In this document: piece after piece, positions 63,546 through 64,000 of the stretch | How the letters are laid out: every line of letters begins with the position of its first letter | Numbering within the stretch: position 1 is the first letter of the stretch | Notes under the pieces: generated by a model | Told to the model about the DNA's origin: nothing | The model's input: the letters and a program-made list of their open reading frames with translations, nothing else | Databases searched by the model: none | Made by a program: the position numbers and the translations under genes | Assembly: GCF_030253575.1 (NCBI RefSeq) | Contig: NC_080567.1 | Span: forward strand, 32,937,501 to 33,001,500 | Direction of reading: 5' to 3' | Length of the DNA stretch: 64,000 nucleotides | Source of the DNA: Rhododendron vialii | Lineage: Eukaryota; Streptophyta; Magnoliopsida; Ericales; Ericaceae

Positions 63546-64000
63546 GACGTTCCCTCACGAGCACAATCCCTTTTGTGTTTGATTTTGTTTAAATAAATAA
63601 GTAAAGACCATGCTCGATTCAATATCTTTCAGTGACTGAACCAAGCTTTAGAAATTACATTCTATATACATATGTTCACGTCGAGACACTCTCTAACAAC
63701 TCAAGCAATTGAATCTATAATATACATGTAACCGAACACCTTTTTACTACTTGAAGTTTAGGTTTTCATCATTACATTTTCAAAAAATAATTCCTTTTGG
63801 GATCATCCAATGGTATAAACGGCCGGACGAAAGCAAACAGGCAACAACGAACATTACACCAAAAAAAGAACAATAGATGTTCCTAGCCAGGCGGTCCTGT
63901 TGCAACAGTCTACCAGTTTTATCTTCATCAATCATCAAACTATTAAAATCACTGCCCTTTTCCTAGAGTTCTTGCACCTCTAGAATCTTCTTGGTGATAA
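63546..64000. other. Non-coding end of the window
   Basis: After the LecRK tail the first 45 bp or so still match the other copies (GTTCCCTC, CACAATCCCTTTTGTG). The rest is unique, with no supported gene. Confidence 0.5.

Overview
This window is nuclear DNA of a flowering plant, most likely a eudicot. The evidence is spliced genes, L-type lectin receptor kinases, plant-type transposons (CACTA, hAT, Mutator-like, Ty1/copia, Ty3/gypsy of the Tat lineage) and a decayed insertion of plastid DNA. The species cannot be read from the sequence. It is a resistance-type tandem cluster of lectin receptor kinases (LecRKs, closest to class IX) that has been shredded by repeats.

Layout. 1-7,470 holds the 3' end of an LTR retrotransposon, several small inverted-repeat elements and a 2.5 kb Mutator-like element (MULE-A) with a nested hAT element. 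7,471-33,950 is the LecRK array: a truncated pseudogene (7,530), an intact gene (9,158-11,242), a pseudogene spread over 6.7 kb by two LTR insertions, a MULE-A relative and a CACTA element (13,872-20,587), a lectin-only reading frame whose membrane and kinase parts were replaced by retroelement sequence (24,112-25,623), a kinase scrap (26,672) and a second intact gene (31,011-33,056) with a 549 bp tandem duplication of its 3' end. Each copy carries recurring upstream and downstream modules, so the array grew by tandem duplication of units that included flanks.

34,506-55,002 is a segmental duplication. Two almost identical 3.5 kb blocks, each with a broken LecRK kinase of a second subtype, flank an 11.3 kb Tat-lineage Ty3/gypsy element (40,134-51,393, minus strand). 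That element carries a decayed spliced gene on the opposite strand. The left block has a 2.0 kb CACTA element and ends in the retrotransposon; the right block has both sites empty. The right junction is a patchwork of short copied pieces. Either an unequal exchange between haplotypes or an assembly that placed two haplotypes in series could explain this.

55,747-56,819 is an intact three-exon gene for a heavy-metal-associated isoprenylated protein (HIPP, Pi21-like). 57,095-61,604 is a chimeric plastid-derived insertion (ndhI, rpoC2, ndhB, trnL-CAA, antisense ycf15), all decayed, with a CACTA element inside ycf15. 62,541-63,545 is a third copy of the second LecRK subtype, broken by a 268 bp solo LTR.

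Genes likely to work today: the LecRKs at 9,158 and 31,011 (extracellular lectin, one membrane pass, active-looking Ser/Thr kinase) and the HIPP gene; the lectin-only frame is possible. No bacterial-style operon, CRISPR array or riboswitch is present.
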